From: an uncultured Cytophagaceae bacterium
GTDB taxonomy: Bacteria > Bacteroidota > Bacteroidia > Cytophagales > Spirosomataceae
Direction: 5' to 3'
Length of the DNA: 34,747 nucleotides
NCBI GenBank assembly: GCA_903933935.1
Contig: CAIZMB010000023.1
Location: forward strand, 1-34,747
The translations under genes were made by a program, and so were the position numbers. Position 1 is the stretch's first letter; every line of letters starts with the position of its first letter. This document shows, in pieces, positions 15,114 to 24,409 of this stretch. The notes below the pieces were generated by a model, which saw only the letters and a program-made list of their open reading frames with translations, made no database searches and was not told where the DNA came from.

Positions 15114-18100
15114 ATGAAAAAAAATTTACTAAGCAAAATTTTGTTTTTGCTGGTATGCCTAGTCTCCATGTCGTGGAGTGCAATGGCACAATCTCAAACC
15201 ATCACCGGTAAAGTTACCGATGAAAAAGGGGAGGCCTTAGTAGGAGTTAACATCATACTAAAGGAAACCAGTAGAGGAACAACCACTAACATCGATGGAA
15301 AATACTCCATCTCAGTGGCAGGCGCTAGTAGCCAATTAACATTTACCTCGGTGGGTTATGACAGCAAAACCATCACGGTAGGAAGTCAGACATTGATCAA
15401 TGTCGTTTTGACTGCAAATGCTCAGAACTTATCTGAAGTAGTCGTGATCGGTTACGGTACACAACGTAAATCTGATTTAACGGGTGCTGTGAGTTCGATC
15501 AAAACAGATCAATTGTTGGAGCGTCCAGCATCTTCATTAAACCAAGCTTTGGCTGGTCGTATGGCGGGTGTTCAAGTGAACAACAACTCTGGTCGTCCAG
15601 GTGGTCGTACTACAGTTCGTGTTCGTGGATTTAGCTCGATTAACTCTTCAAACAACCCTTTGTACGTAGTGGATGGTGTCATGCTTCCTCAAGGAACATT
15701 GAACCAGTTTACTAATGCCATCGATTATTTGAATCCAAATGATATCGTTTCAGTTGAGGTGTTGAAAGACGCATCGTCAACAGCCATTTATGGTGCTCGT
15801 GGAGCGAACGGAGTTATTTTGGTGACAACCAAAAAAGGTCAATCAGGTGAAGGAACAGTTACATATAATTCTGATTTCAGTGTGAACGTAACAGGACCTA
15901 ACAAGCCAGAGGTGTTAAATGCCAAGCAATACATGGCAGTAGAGGATTTATCTTGGAAAAATATGGAGAAGTATGATCCAATTGGCTGGAAAAATGGCAA
16001 ATGGGCTGCATATGATCCTCGAATTCGTCGTGCTAATTACAGCAAGTTGTTTCCAGGTGTTTTTGATTCAAATTTAAATCCTTTGTATGACACCGATTGG
16101 TTTAATGAGTCGACTCAAGCAAAATTGTCTCAAAATCACCAATTAGGTTTCAGTGGTGGAAATAGCCGTACTCAGTACTCATTCTCGATTGGATACCGTG
16201 ATGATCAAGGTTTAGTAAAGACAACGTATTCTACGCGTTACTCTAGCCGTTTTACGATTGATGATCAAATTAAATCATGGTTGAAAGTGGGTGGTACATT
16301 AGCTTACAACAATCAAGCAGAGCGTTTATCGGATGTCAATGATGCAGTTTCACGTCAAATCGTGGAAGATTTTCCTTGGATGCCTGTGACTCATGCAGAT
16401 GGAACTTACGCGAATAACCGTGATTTCCCTTTTGCAGAAGGTACTTTCAGTTCAGTACACCGTTTAATGGGTCGTCAATATATTTTGAATACTCAAACAA
16501 CAACAGGTAGTGTTTATTCAAACATTACGTTCATGAAAGGTTTAGAGATGAAGACTGTGTTGGGTGCTAATATCATGACTCAAGAGAACAACTCTTCTCA
16601 GACACGTACTTTGGCAATTGCCAATCAAGGGGAAGCATCTGCTTCTAATTCAAAAGAGACTTTCTGGTCATTAGAGAATTACTTGACTTATACCAAAGAG
16701 TTTAATGATATTCATTCGATCACAGCTTTATTGGGTCTATCTTGGCAACAAACAGATGCATTCAGTATTAATGCGAACGTTCGTGGATTTGCAACGGATT
16801 ATTTTGGTTTTAATAACTTAGGTGCTGCGGCAACTTTAGGGGGTATTGGATCAGGAGCGTCTAAGTTTGCCTTTAATTCTTATTTCGGTCGTGTGAACTA
16901 TGGCTTAATGAATAAGTATTTAGCTACGATTACTGCTCGTGCTGACGGTTCATCTCGTTTTGGAGAGAATAATAAATTCGCTCTTTTCCCTTCAGGTGCA
17001 TTGGCTTGGAGAGTATCTGAGGAGGATTTCTTGAAAGGAAGTACAACTATTTCTAATTTGAAATTAAGAACTTCTTATGGTATCACAGGTAACTCTGAAA
17101 TTCCTTCATACTCATCATTGCCATTGTTAAGTTCTAATTATGCAACGGTCATTAATGATGCGCGTGTATCAGGAACAGGTATTTCTCGTTTAGCTAACCC
17201 TGATTTACAGTGGGAGAAGACAGCTCAAACAGATTTTGGTATCGAGTTGGGATTATGGAATGGCCGCGTAAGCATTGAAGCTGATTACTACTACCGTTTA
17301 ACGACGGATATGTTATTAGATGCTCCGGTACCTACCACTTCTGGTTATGGTACAATTCGTAGAAACGTAGGTTCGATGGAAAACAAAGGAGTTGAATTCA
17401 TGATTAACTCGGTGAATGTAAACACGAAAGGTTTCCAATGGAATACAAACTTTAATATTTCATTCAATAGAAATAAAGTTTTATCTCTAGCTACTCCATC
17501 TGATATCTTCAACGTAGGAGGTCCTAACTTTACCAACCCAACTAACATCATCCGTATCGGTGAGCCAGTAGGTTCATTCTGGGGATTGACTCGTTTGGGT
17601 GTTTGGAGTGAAGCTGAGCGTGATCAAGCGGCTAAGTTTACTTCATACCGAAATGGTTTAACGATGTTACCTGGAGATTTGAAATACAAAGATTTCAATG
17701 GGGACAATGCGATCACAGATGCTGACCGTAGAATTATTGGAAATGGTAGCCCTGATTTCTGGGGTTCATTTACGAATACATTCAAGTATAATAACTTTGA
17801 TTTAATGTTGGAATTAGCTTATTCGTACGGAAACGATGTGATGTTAATGAACTTACACCCATCTGAAGATCGTCAAGCTTTAGCGAATAGTTATTCAACA
17901 GTATTGAACGCTTGGACACCAACAAACCAAAACACAATGATTGCTGAGATACGTGATACACGTGCTGGTTATGTGACTAACGTAGATACTTGGTGGATTA
18001 AAGATGGTTCATTCTTAAGAGGAAGAAACTTATTGTTAGGTTATACTTTCCCAACGAATGTTGCTAACAAGCTTAAGTTAAGCCGTTTACGTGTATATGG

Positions 18101-18269
18101 AACTGCTCAAAATTTCTTCTTATTAGTTAAAGAAGCTGGTGTAGTAGGTGATCCTGAAACTACTCCTTTAAATCAAGGGGGTGGTAACAGTGCATTCTCA
18201 CAAGGTATGATTTGGCATAATTATCCAAAGCCAACGATTTACATGGTGGGTCTACAAGTTGCATTTTAA
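15114..18269 (+). CDS. susC: SusC/RagA family TonB-linked outer membrane transporter
   Basis: This 1051-aa protein has a signal peptide (cleavage near AMA-Q26) and a carboxypeptidase-D-regulatory-like domain (about 29-105, TGKVTDEKGEALVGVNI). The conserved EVVVIGYGTQ element (about 108-117) leads into the plug, where VDGVMLP and LKDASSTAIYGARGANGVI are typical SusC signatures. A long beta-barrel ends in an aromatic/hydrophobic strand (MVGLQVAF). With SusD it imports oligosaccharides through the outer membrane using TonB energy. The downstream sialidase, NagA and NagB suggest sialylated or GlcNAc-containing glycans as cargo. Arginine is mostly CGT, unlike several nearby genes, consistent with strong expression. 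The SusD gene follows after 30 bp. Confidence 0.97.
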   Translation: MKKNLLSKILFLLVCLVSMSWSAMAQSQTITGKVTDEKGEALVGVNIILKETSRGTTTNIDGKYSISVAGASSQLTFTSVGYDSKTITVGSQTLINVVLTANAQNLSEVVVIGYGTQRKSDLTGAVSSIKTDQLLERPASSLNQALAGRMAGVQVNNNSGRPGGRTTVRVRGFSSINSSNNPLYVVDGVMLPQGTLNQFTNAIDYLNPNDIVSVEVLKDASSTAIYGARGANGVILVTTKKGQSGEGTVTYNSDFSVNVTGPNKPEVLNAKQYMAVEDLSWKNMEKYDPIGWKNGKWAAYDPRIRRANYSKLFPGVFDSNLNPLYDTDWFNESTQAKLSQNHQLGFSGGNSRTQYSFSIGYRDDQGLVKTTYSTRYSSRFTIDDQIKSWLKVGGTLAYNNQAERLSDVNDAVSRQIVEDFPWMPVTHADGTYANNRDFPFAEGTFSSVHRLMGRQYILNTQTTTGSVYSNITFMKGLEMKTVLGANIMTQENNSSQTRTLAIANQGEASASNSKETFWSLENYLTYTKEFNDIHSITALLGLSWQQTDAFSINANVRGFATDYFGFNNLGAAATLGGIGSGASKFAFNSYFGRVNYGLMNKYLATITARADGSSRFGENNKFALFPSGALAWRVSEEDFLKGSTTISNLKLRTSYGITGNSEIPSYSSLPLLSSNYATVINDARVSGTGISRLANPDLQWEKTAQTDFGIELGLWNGRVSIEADYYYRLTTDMLLDAPVPTTSGYGTIRRNVGSMENKGVEFMINSVNVNTKGFQWNTNFNISFNRNKVLSLATPSDIFNVGGPNFTNPTNIIRIGEPVGSFWGLTRLGVWSEAERDQAAKFTSYRNGLTMLPGDLKYKDFNGDNAITDADRRIIGNGSPDFWGSFTNTFKYNNFDLMLELAYSYGNDVMLMNLHPSEDRQALANSYSTVLNAWTPTNQNTMIAEIRDTRAGYVTNVDTWWIKDGSFLRGRNLLLGYTFPTNVANKLKLSRLRVYGTAQNFFLLVKEAGVVGDPETTPLNQGGGNSAFSQGMIWHNYPKPTIYMVGLQVAF

Positions 18270-18299
18270 TCATACGGATCATTTAAATTTAAAAATGTC

Positions 18300-19856
18300 A
18301 TGAAAAAACAATTAATTTCCAAAATATATAAGATCGCCTTGGTAGGCGTGCTGTTATTTGGACAATCGGCTTGCTCAGATTTCTTAACTGAAAAGGCGCC
18401 GTCCAATTTAACACCAAGTAGTTTCTATACCATTCCAGATCATGCGGAGGCTGCTATTGCATCTGTTTATGCTGATTTAAGGTTTATGGGTGGTGGAGCA
18501 GGTATTTTCTCGTCCAACTGGCAATTGTTAGAAGCTCTAACAGGAACTTCTACGACTGAGACTGCACAGAATTCAGATTTGAACAACCTTTACGGTTTAG
18601 TTCATGATGGATATACCGTTCACATTGTCAATTATTGGGGTGGTCTATACAAGGTTATCGCTCAGGCAAACCAAGTAATTGAGAAAGTTCCAGCGATTAC
18701 TCCGATGGATGCGAAACAAAAAAGTAAGATTTTAGGAGAAGCTCGTTTCTTACGTGCGTCTGCATATTTTACTGCGGTTCGTTTATGGGGAGATATTCCA
18801 TTGATCACTAAGCCGCAAACGGCTTCTTCTGAAGATTTTCTTCCAGCAAGAGCACCTGCTGAGTCTGTATACAAATTGATCGTTGAAGATTTAATCGCTG
18901 CGGAAGCGGCTGGATTAGATTGGATGGATTCACGTGGTCGTGTAGGAACAGCTGCTATAAAGGCTCAATTAGCTGAAGTTTATTTAACGATGGCTGGTGG
19001 TACTTTGAATAAAGGCGCTAGTCATTATAAATTAGCTGCGGATAAAGCATTTGAAGTAATTACGTATGCAAATAGCAACCCAACTTCAGTGAATTTATTT
19101 AATACTTATTATGATATTCATCGCGAGTCAACTGAAAATAAATTGGAACATTTATTTATGATTCAATACAATAACTCAGTAGCAGGGAATCCAATGGAAA
19201 ATTTCTATCCGAACTTTAAGCCAGTAACTTTCTCTGGTCCAGGTGGAACGGGTTCATCAGTTCCAACTCCAGCTTTTTATAAATCTTATGAAGAAGGAGA
19301 TCTTAGAACAAAAGACCAAGAAGGATATTTCTATACAAGTTACTACACCAATGGAAGTGGAGCTCCGTTTAGCTTAGGTGCACCTTATGTATTTAAGCAT
19401 TTTAATCAAACATCTGCTGGAACGTCTGGCGCGCCTGGAACACGTAATAATAATTTAAATGTTCCTCAAATTCGCTATGCTCAAGTTTTATTGACTTATG
19501 CGGAGGCTCAAAATGAAGTGGGTGGTCCAACGCAAGCAGCTTATGACGCATTCAAAAGAATTCGTGATCGTGCGAAGTTAACTACTCCTGCTTTGGGAAC
19601 TTATACAGCGGCTTCGTTTAGGACAGCCGTTTGGAAAGAGCGTTGGCATGAATTATGCTACGAGCAAATCACTTGGTTTGATATGGTACGCTTGAAAAAA
19701 GCATTCAATCAAAATACAAAAACCTTTGAGGAATTTGTTGGACATACAAACCTTAGCTCAAACCAAAAGTTACAAGCGAAGCATTTATTACTTCCTTTGC
19801 CAACGGCTGAGTTGTTAAACAATCCAAAATTAGGAAAGCAAAACACTGGATATTAA
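18300..19856 (+). CDS. susD: SusD/RagB family glycan-binding outer membrane lipoprotein
   Basis: This 518-aa lipoprotein has the lipobox cysteine at residue 25 (GQSAC), followed by the typical SusD N-terminus DFLTEKAPSNLTPSSFYT. Helical TPR-like segments follow (AILGEARFLRAS-type sequence in KILGEARFLRASAYF; KAQLAEVYLTMAG). The C-terminal part has YAQVLLTYAEAQNEVGG, RIRDRAKL and WKERWHELCYEQITWFDMVR, all SusD hallmarks. It forms the lid on the SusC barrel at the cell surface and binds the glycan. It is complete and of normal length. A strong terminator follows, so the SusCD transcript can end here before the enzyme genes. Confidence 0.96.
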   Translation: MKKQLISKIYKIALVGVLLFGQSACSDFLTEKAPSNLTPSSFYTIPDHAEAAIASVYADLRFMGGGAGIFSSNWQLLEALTGTSTTETAQNSDLNNLYGLVHDGYTVHIVNYWGGLYKVIAQANQVIEKVPAITPMDAKQKSKILGEARFLRASAYFTAVRLWGDIPLITKPQTASSEDFLPARAPAESVYKLIVEDLIAAEAAGLDWMDSRGRVGTAAIKAQLAEVYLTMAGGTLNKGASHYKLAADKAFEVITYANSNPTSVNLFNTYYDIHRESTENKLEHLFMIQYNNSVAGNPMENFYPNFKPVTFSGPGGTGSSVPTPAFYKSYEEGDLRTKDQEGYFYTSYYTNGSGAPFSLGAPYVFKHFNQTSAGTSGAPGTRNNNLNVPQIRYAQVLLTYAEAQNEVGGPTQAAYDAFKRIRDRAKLTTPALGTYTAASFRTAVWKERWHELCYEQITWFDMVRLKKAFNQNTKTFEEFVGHTNLSSNQKLQAKHLLLPLPTAELLNNPKLGKQNTGY

Positions 19857-19879
19857 TATTTTTTGCTTAATTGATTTAG

Positions 19880-19917
19880 AATCCCCTTTCATGAAAATGT
19901 AAAGGGGATTTTTTTTA
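19880..19917 (+). terminator. Rho-independent terminator after SusD
   Basis: AATCCCCTTT at 19880-19889 pairs with AAAGGGGATT at 19901-19910. An inner CAT/ATG closes a GAAA tetraloop (GNRA type) with one bulged T at 19900. A run of Ts follows to 19916. It lies 24 bp after the SusD stop and 32 bp before the sialidase ATG, so it can reduce read-through into the enzyme genes. Confidence 0.9.
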
Positions 19918-19948
19918 TCTTGTCGCTACGTTTTTTTAATAATAATCT

Positions 19949-21121
19949 ATGAGAAAAAATATGCTAAGTCTTGTTTTTTTTGTTTGTGCTATATCTACTT
20001 TAGCCCAATCCCCATTTTCAGTCATATATACCTCAGGCCAAGAAGGACATAAAACCTATCGCATTCCTGCCATGATCAAAAACAAGCAAGGACATTTGCT
20101 CGCTTTCGCGGAAGGTCGTGTAAATGGTTCAGGGGATTTTGGTGATATAAATATCGTTCTTAAAATTTCCCGCGACCAAGGCCTCACTTGGTCCGCGCTT
20201 TCTACATTAGTTGATTATCAAGATTTACAAGCCGGAAATCCAACACCTATTTTAGATACCACCGACCCACGCTTTCCAAAAGGCCGTGTGTTTTTATTTT
20301 ACAATACGGGAAATAACCACGAAAATGAGATCCGAGAAGGGAAGGGTTTACGCGAGGTTTGGTACATTACATCGACTGATGGCGGTTTGACCTGGACTAA
20401 ACCAGTGAATATCACGAGTCAAGTACATCGGCCGAATCAGCCTTCCCGTAATTCTGCTTATACGTTCAAAGAAGATTGGCGGCATTATGCCAACGGCCCT
20501 GGCCACGGAATGCAATTTACCCAAGGTCCTCATGCAGGTCGAATGCTTATCGCAGCTAACCATTCTGAAGGTCCACGTGGTGAACGAGGATCCGATTACC
20601 GCGCACATACCTTTTATACGGATGATCATGGAGATACCTTTCATTTAGGGGCCTCCATTGCTATCCCAGGGAGTAACGAATCTTCAGCCGCAGAAATTTC
20701 GGGTGGTAAACTTCTTATGAACATTAGAAACCAACGAGGCGATGTACGCCAAAGAATCATCGGCCTTAGCGAGGATGGAAGTGCTTCTTGGAAAGAAACT
20801 TATTTCGATCCACAATTGCCCGATCCTATTTGCCAAGGAAGTATTCTAACCATTGCAAAAAAGAAACAGGCTTTTACTTTAGCTTTTAGCAATGCGGCTG
20901 ATACTAAAAATCGGGATAATTTGACCATTCGGATCAGTCAAGATGATGGTCGTACTTGGCCTATATCGATTCCGGTAGACAATGGAGCTTCCGCCGGGGA
21001 ATCACCTAAGGACTTCACAGCCTATTCAGATTTAGTTTTATTAGATTCAAAAAATATTGGGATTGTCTACGAACGAAAAGATTATTCTCAAATCGTTTTC
21101 AAAAAAATTAAGTGGAAATAG
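19949..21121 (+). CDS. Secreted exo-alpha-sialidase (GH33-type, BNR/Asp-box)
   Basis: This 390-aa protein has a signal peptide (cleavage near LAQ20) and a six-bladed sialidase propeller. YRIP at 37-40 carries the first arginine of the substrate triad (R38), and R57 and D63 lie in EGRVNGSGDFGD, where the acid/base Asp is expected. Asp-boxes are SRDQGLTW (74-81), STDGGLTW (142-149), TDDHGDTF (224-231) and SQDDGRTW (330-337). E243/E249 and R260 lie in the conserved NES...AEI...MNIR segment, and Y359 is the probable nucleophile in TAYSDL. It should remove terminal sialic acids from glycans in the periplasm or outside the cell. It starts a five-gene run ending with NagA. TACGTTTT at 19927-19934 is a weak candidate -7 box. 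Confidence 0.93.
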   Translation: MRKNMLSLVFFVCAISTLAQSPFSVIYTSGQEGHKTYRIPAMIKNKQGHLLAFAEGRVNGSGDFGDINIVLKISRDQGLTWSALSTLVDYQDLQAGNPTPILDTTDPRFPKGRVFLFYNTGNNHENEIREGKGLREVWYITSTDGGLTWTKPVNITSQVHRPNQPSRNSAYTFKEDWRHYANGPGHGMQFTQGPHAGRMLIAANHSEGPRGERGSDYRAHTFYTDDHGDTFHLGASIAIPGSNESSAAEISGGKLLMNIRNQRGDVRQRIIGLSEDGSASWKETYFDPQLPDPICQGSILTIAKKKQAFTLAFSNAADTKNRDNLTIRISQDDGRTWPISIPVDNGASAGESPKDFTAYSDLVLLDSKNIGIVYERKDYSQIVFKKIKWK

Positions 21122-21166
21122 TCGAATAATTTCGTAATCTTTACCCTAGCTTTTTAACCTATTTAA

Positions 21167-22510
21167 ATGAAAAATACACGTAGAACCTTTATTAAAAAGG
21201 CATCCTCAGGAGCCTTTGCATTAAGTTTAGGAGGAATGCTTCCCGCATTTTCAGCCAAAAGTTATCAAAATATTCTAGGGGCCAACGAGAAAATTAGGGT
21301 GGCCTGTATGGGAGTGAATAGTCGCGGCTTGGCCGTTGGCAAAAATTTCGCCCATCAAAAAAACTGCGAAGTCCTTCATGTATGCGATGTAGATTCTCGT
21401 GCGGCGGATATTTGCATCGATGCCATAGGTAAAATTCAAACAGCTAAGCCCAAAGCCACTCCCGATTTCAGGAATGCGTTAGAAGATAAAGATTTGGATG
21501 CACTTATTGTGACGGCACCCGACCACTGGCATGCCCCGGCTGCTTTGTTGGCCTGCTCAGCTGGAAAGCATGTGTACTTAGAAAAGCCTTGTAGCCATAA
21601 TCCCAACGAAGGAGAGATGCTCGTTAAATCAGCTGAAAAACATAAGCGTGTTTTGCAAATGGGTAACCAGCGCCGCTCTTGGCCCAATGTGGCCGGAGCT
21701 ATTGCGGAGCTTCACGCGGGGGTTATTGGCCGACCCTATTTTGCGAAAACGTGGTATACGAATAACCGCGCTTCCATTGGAATAGGGAAGGAGACTGCCG
21801 TTCCAGCATGGCTTAATTATGATTTATGGCAAGGACCTGCGCCAAGAAAAGTATACAAAGACAACTTGATTCATTACAATTGGCATTGGTTTTGGCACTG
21901 GGGAACAGGTGAAGCATTGAATAATGGTACTCACATGATTGATTTAGCTCGTTGGGGTTTGAATGTGGAATACCCGACAAAAGTGAACTCTACCGGTGGT
22001 CGATATATGTATCAAGACGATTGGCAGACACCAGATACCCAAGTGATTAATTTGGAATTTGAGAATAAATCCATGATATCTTGGGAAGGTAGAAGTTGTA
22101 ACGGAAAGTCCATTGAGGCCAACAGCGTGGGCATTATATTCTATGCTGAGCAAGGAAGTATGGTCATCGAAAGTGGCAACTCCTATAAAATTTATGACCT
22201 TAAAAATAACCTGGTCAAAGAGGTGAAAAATAATTTTACTGTGGATGCGCGCAACTTATCAGATCCCTCTCAAAATTTAGATGCTTTGCATATACTTAAC
22301 TTTTTCGATGGAATTCGCTTAGGTACGCGCTTGAATTCAGATATTGTATCTGGTCATCAAAGTACGCTATTGGTTCAGTTAGGCAATATTTCCCAGCGAG
22401 TAGGCCGATCTTTAGATATTAATCCTAAAAATGGTCACATTTTGAATGATAAGGGTGCAATGAAATTTTGGTCACGTGAATACGAAAAAGGTTGGGAACC
22501 CAAAATTTAA
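21167..22510 (+). CDS. Tat-exported Gfo/Idh/MocA family oxidoreductase
   Basis: This 447-aa protein starts with a Tat signal (TRRTFIKKASSGAFALSLGG, 4-23). The dinucleotide-binding segment is CMGVNSRG (47-54), then PDHWH (118-122) and EKP at 139-141 with the family lysine. NNGTHMIDLARWGL carries H256 and D259. It ends WSREYEKGWEPKI. The sequence is rich in Trp/His around YNWHWFWHWGTGE (238-249), which may line a sugar-binding site. It is placed 45 bp after the sialidase and 3 bp before the NagX-like gene. The context suggests oxidation, or NAD-dependent glycosidic cleavage, of an amino-sugar glycan outside the cytoplasm. I considered the NAD-dependent GH109 glycosidases, but their diagnostic segments are not evident. 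Confidence 0.92.
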   Translation: MKNTRRTFIKKASSGAFALSLGGMLPAFSAKSYQNILGANEKIRVACMGVNSRGLAVGKNFAHQKNCEVLHVCDVDSRAADICIDAIGKIQTAKPKATPDFRNALEDKDLDALIVTAPDHWHAPAALLACSAGKHVYLEKPCSHNPNEGEMLVKSAEKHKRVLQMGNQRRSWPNVAGAIAELHAGVIGRPYFAKTWYTNNRASIGIGKETAVPAWLNYDLWQGPAPRKVYKDNLIHYNWHWFWHWGTGEALNNGTHMIDLARWGLNVEYPTKVNSTGGRYMYQDDWQTPDTQVINLEFENKSMISWEGRSCNGKSIEANSVGIIFYAEQGSMVIESGNSYKIYDLKNNLVKEVKNNFTVDARNLSDPSQNLDALHILNFFDGIRLGTRLNSDIVSGHQSTLLVQLGNISQRVGRSLDINPKNGHILNDKGAMKFWSREYEKGWEPKI

Positions 22511-22513
22511 CTC

Positions 22514-23650
22514 ATGGCGCAATCAGCAGATTTACTGGAACAGCAAGAGAAGTTTTTGAACAATCGATTGTATTCATTGGACGCATTACGTGGATTTGAT
22601 ATGTTTTGGATCATTGGTGCCGAGGATATTGTTCATGGCCTAGCCAAAGTTACGCATTCGCCCTTTTGGGAAAGTTTTTCTGCTCAGCTTATACATCCCG
22701 ATTGGAATGGGTTCACAATGTATGACCTTATTTTTCCATTATTTATCTTTTTAGCAGGCGTTTCTACTCCATTTTCAGTCGGGAAGGCTTTGGACGAAGG
22801 CATTTCCAAAAATACGCTACTCAAGCGAGTAGTCAAACGAGGAATTATTTTGTTTATTTTAGGTGTTATTTACAACAATGGGCTTACGCTCAGGCCATTA
22901 GCTGAAATTCGTTTTTCATCCGTTTTGGGCCGTATTGGGATAGCTTATATGTTGGCCAATATCATTTACCTATACGCCAAACAACGCTGGCTCATCATCT
23001 GGTTTTCTGCACTCTTAATTGGGTATTATTTGATTTTAAAATTCATGTCGGCCCCAGGCTTTGCTCCTGGTGACTTGACGATTGAGGGCAACTTTGCTTC
23101 TTATGTGGACCGAATGGTTTTGCCAGGCAAATTAAGTATGGGCATACATGATACAGTTGGTTTTTTCAATAATATTCCTGCGATTGGAAATGCCCTAGCA
23201 GGGATAATGGTTGGCATATTTTTAAAACGTACCCACATCAGCGGAAAGGAAAAGGCTTTATATTTATTTGCCACAGGGATTATTTCTTTGGTGATAGCCC
23301 AACTATGGAACTTGGATTTTCCGATCAATAAGAATTTATGGTCTAGTTCATTTGTCATGCAAACTGTGGGATGTAGCTTGCTGTTTTTTGCACTATTCTA
23401 TTATATTATTGATGTTTTAGGGTATAAAAAATGGGCGTTTGCTTTTCAAGTGATCGGCGTTAATTCGATATTAATTTACCTTTCTGAGAAATTTATTGAG
23501 TGGGAATATACCGCAAAAAAAATCTTTGATTGGGTATACCAATGGGCTGGGGATCCTACATCTATTATTTTTGTAGCCATTGCAATTTTATTCATTAAAT
23601 GGCTTTCTCTTAAATTTTTGTTTGATAAAAAAGTGTTTTTACGCGTTTAA
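22514..23650 (+). CDS. nagX: NagX-like membrane acyltransferase (heparan-alpha-glucosaminide N-acetyltransferase/DUF5009 type)
   Basis: This 378-aa integral membrane protein has about ten hydrophobic helices. The family signature SLDALRGFDMFWI is at 21-33, and HPDWNGFTMYDLIFPLFIF at 61-79. These are typical of HGSNAT-like/YeiB-like acyltransferases that move an acyl group across the membrane to a sugar. In proteobacterial GlcNAc loci the equivalent gene is called nagX and its exact role is not settled; acetylation of glucosamine or de-N-acetylated sugar in the periplasm is a reasonable guess. It is packed between the Gfo/Idh gene (3-bp gap) and NagB (12-bp gap), so it is clearly part of the amino-sugar operon. 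Confidence 0.88.
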   Translation: MAQSADLLEQQEKFLNNRLYSLDALRGFDMFWIIGAEDIVHGLAKVTHSPFWESFSAQLIHPDWNGFTMYDLIFPLFIFLAGVSTPFSVGKALDEGISKNTLLKRVVKRGIILFILGVIYNNGLTLRPLAEIRFSSVLGRIGIAYMLANIIYLYAKQRWLIIWFSALLIGYYLILKFMSAPGFAPGDLTIEGNFASYVDRMVLPGKLSMGIHDTVGFFNNIPAIGNALAGIMVGIFLKRTHISGKEKALYLFATGIISLVIAQLWNLDFPINKNLWSSSFVMQTVGCSLLFFALFYYIIDVLGYKKWAFAFQVIGVNSILIYLSEKFIEWEYTAKKIFDWVYQWAGDPTSIIFVAIAILFIKWLSLKFLFDKKVFLRV

Positions 23651-23662
23651 ATTTTAATTATT

Positions 23663-24406
23663 TTGAAAGTACATATCTGTGATAATGCAAAGAATTTGGG
23701 CAATTTGGCTGGCTTAAGAGCCGCTGAATTAATCAAAGAAACGATTGAAAATAAGGGTTTTGCTAATATTATTTTAGCGACGGGGACGAGCCAGTTTGAA
23801 ACCATTCAGCAATTGATCAGTGACCCGGAAATCCAATGGGACCGAGTTCAAATGTTTCATTTAGATGAATATATTGGCTTATCCATTACGCACAAAGCTA
23901 GTTTCCGCCATTATTTAAATGAGCGTTTTATCTATTTGGTGCCAACGTTAAAAATGGGTCATTTGATCAATGGTGAGCTTGATCCTGTTCAAGAATGTGC
24001 CCGACTAGCCGATTTAATTCAACAAAATCCCATCGATGTGGCATTGGTTGGCATCGGTGAAAATGGCCATCTAGCTTTTAATGATCCTCCGGCAGATTTT
24101 GATACGGAAAAACCTTATATCGTAGTGGATTTAGATGAGGCTTGCAGAGCCCAACAAATGGGAGAGGGTTGGTTTGAAACCATGAATGATGTACCTAGGC
24201 AGGCAATTAGTATGTCGATTAAACAAATCATGAAATCAGATCATATCGTTTGTTCGGTTCCTGATGAGCGAAAGGCTCAAGCGGTGGCGGATTGTTTAAC
24301 TAAACCTGTTTCCAATGTATATCCTGCTAGTATTTTACAGCAACACGCCCATTGTGATTTGTATTTAGATGCTAGCTCTGCTTCGCTTTTACCAAAGAAT
24401 TTTTAA
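23663..24406 (+). CDS. nagB: Glucosamine-6-phosphate deaminase/isomerase
   Basis: This 247-aa NagB/RpiA-like protein converts glucosamine-6-phosphate to fructose-6-phosphate and ammonia in the cytoplasm. Family motifs are ATGTSQFET (39-47), MFHLDEYIGL with the conserved Asp, and VGIGENGHLAFNDP. The start codon is TTG at 23663; no ATG lies before the conserved core. In the last motif the E. coli pattern NDGHIAFNEP reads ENGHLAFNDP, so the Asp next to the catalytic His is Asn and the later Glu is Asp. This marks a subfamily also found in other Bacteroidota/PVC-type bacteria. 6-Phosphogluconolactonase is the main alternative, but adjacency to NagA (3-bp gap) favours the deaminase. Confidence 0.88.
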   Translation: MKVHICDNAKNLGNLAGLRAAELIKETIENKGFANIILATGTSQFETIQQLISDPEIQWDRVQMFHLDEYIGLSITHKASFRHYLNERFIYLVPTLKMGHLINGELDPVQECARLADLIQQNPIDVALVGIGENGHLAFNDPPADFDTEKPYIVVDLDEACRAQQMGEGWFETMNDVPRQAISMSIKQIMKSDHIVCSVPDERKAQAVADCLTKPVSNVYPASILQQHAHCDLYLDASSASLLPKNF

Positions 24407-24409
24407 GGA

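Noticed and set aside
21167-22510. GH109 NAD-dependent alpha-N-acetylgalactosaminidase
   Set aside because: The fold and Tat signal agree, but the GH109-specific segments I remember are not visible, so only the Gfo/Idh family is claimed.
23663-24406. 6-phosphogluconolactonase
   Set aside because: It shares the NagB/RpiA fold, but the HLDEYIGL motif and position directly before NagA favour glucosamine-6-phosphate deaminase.
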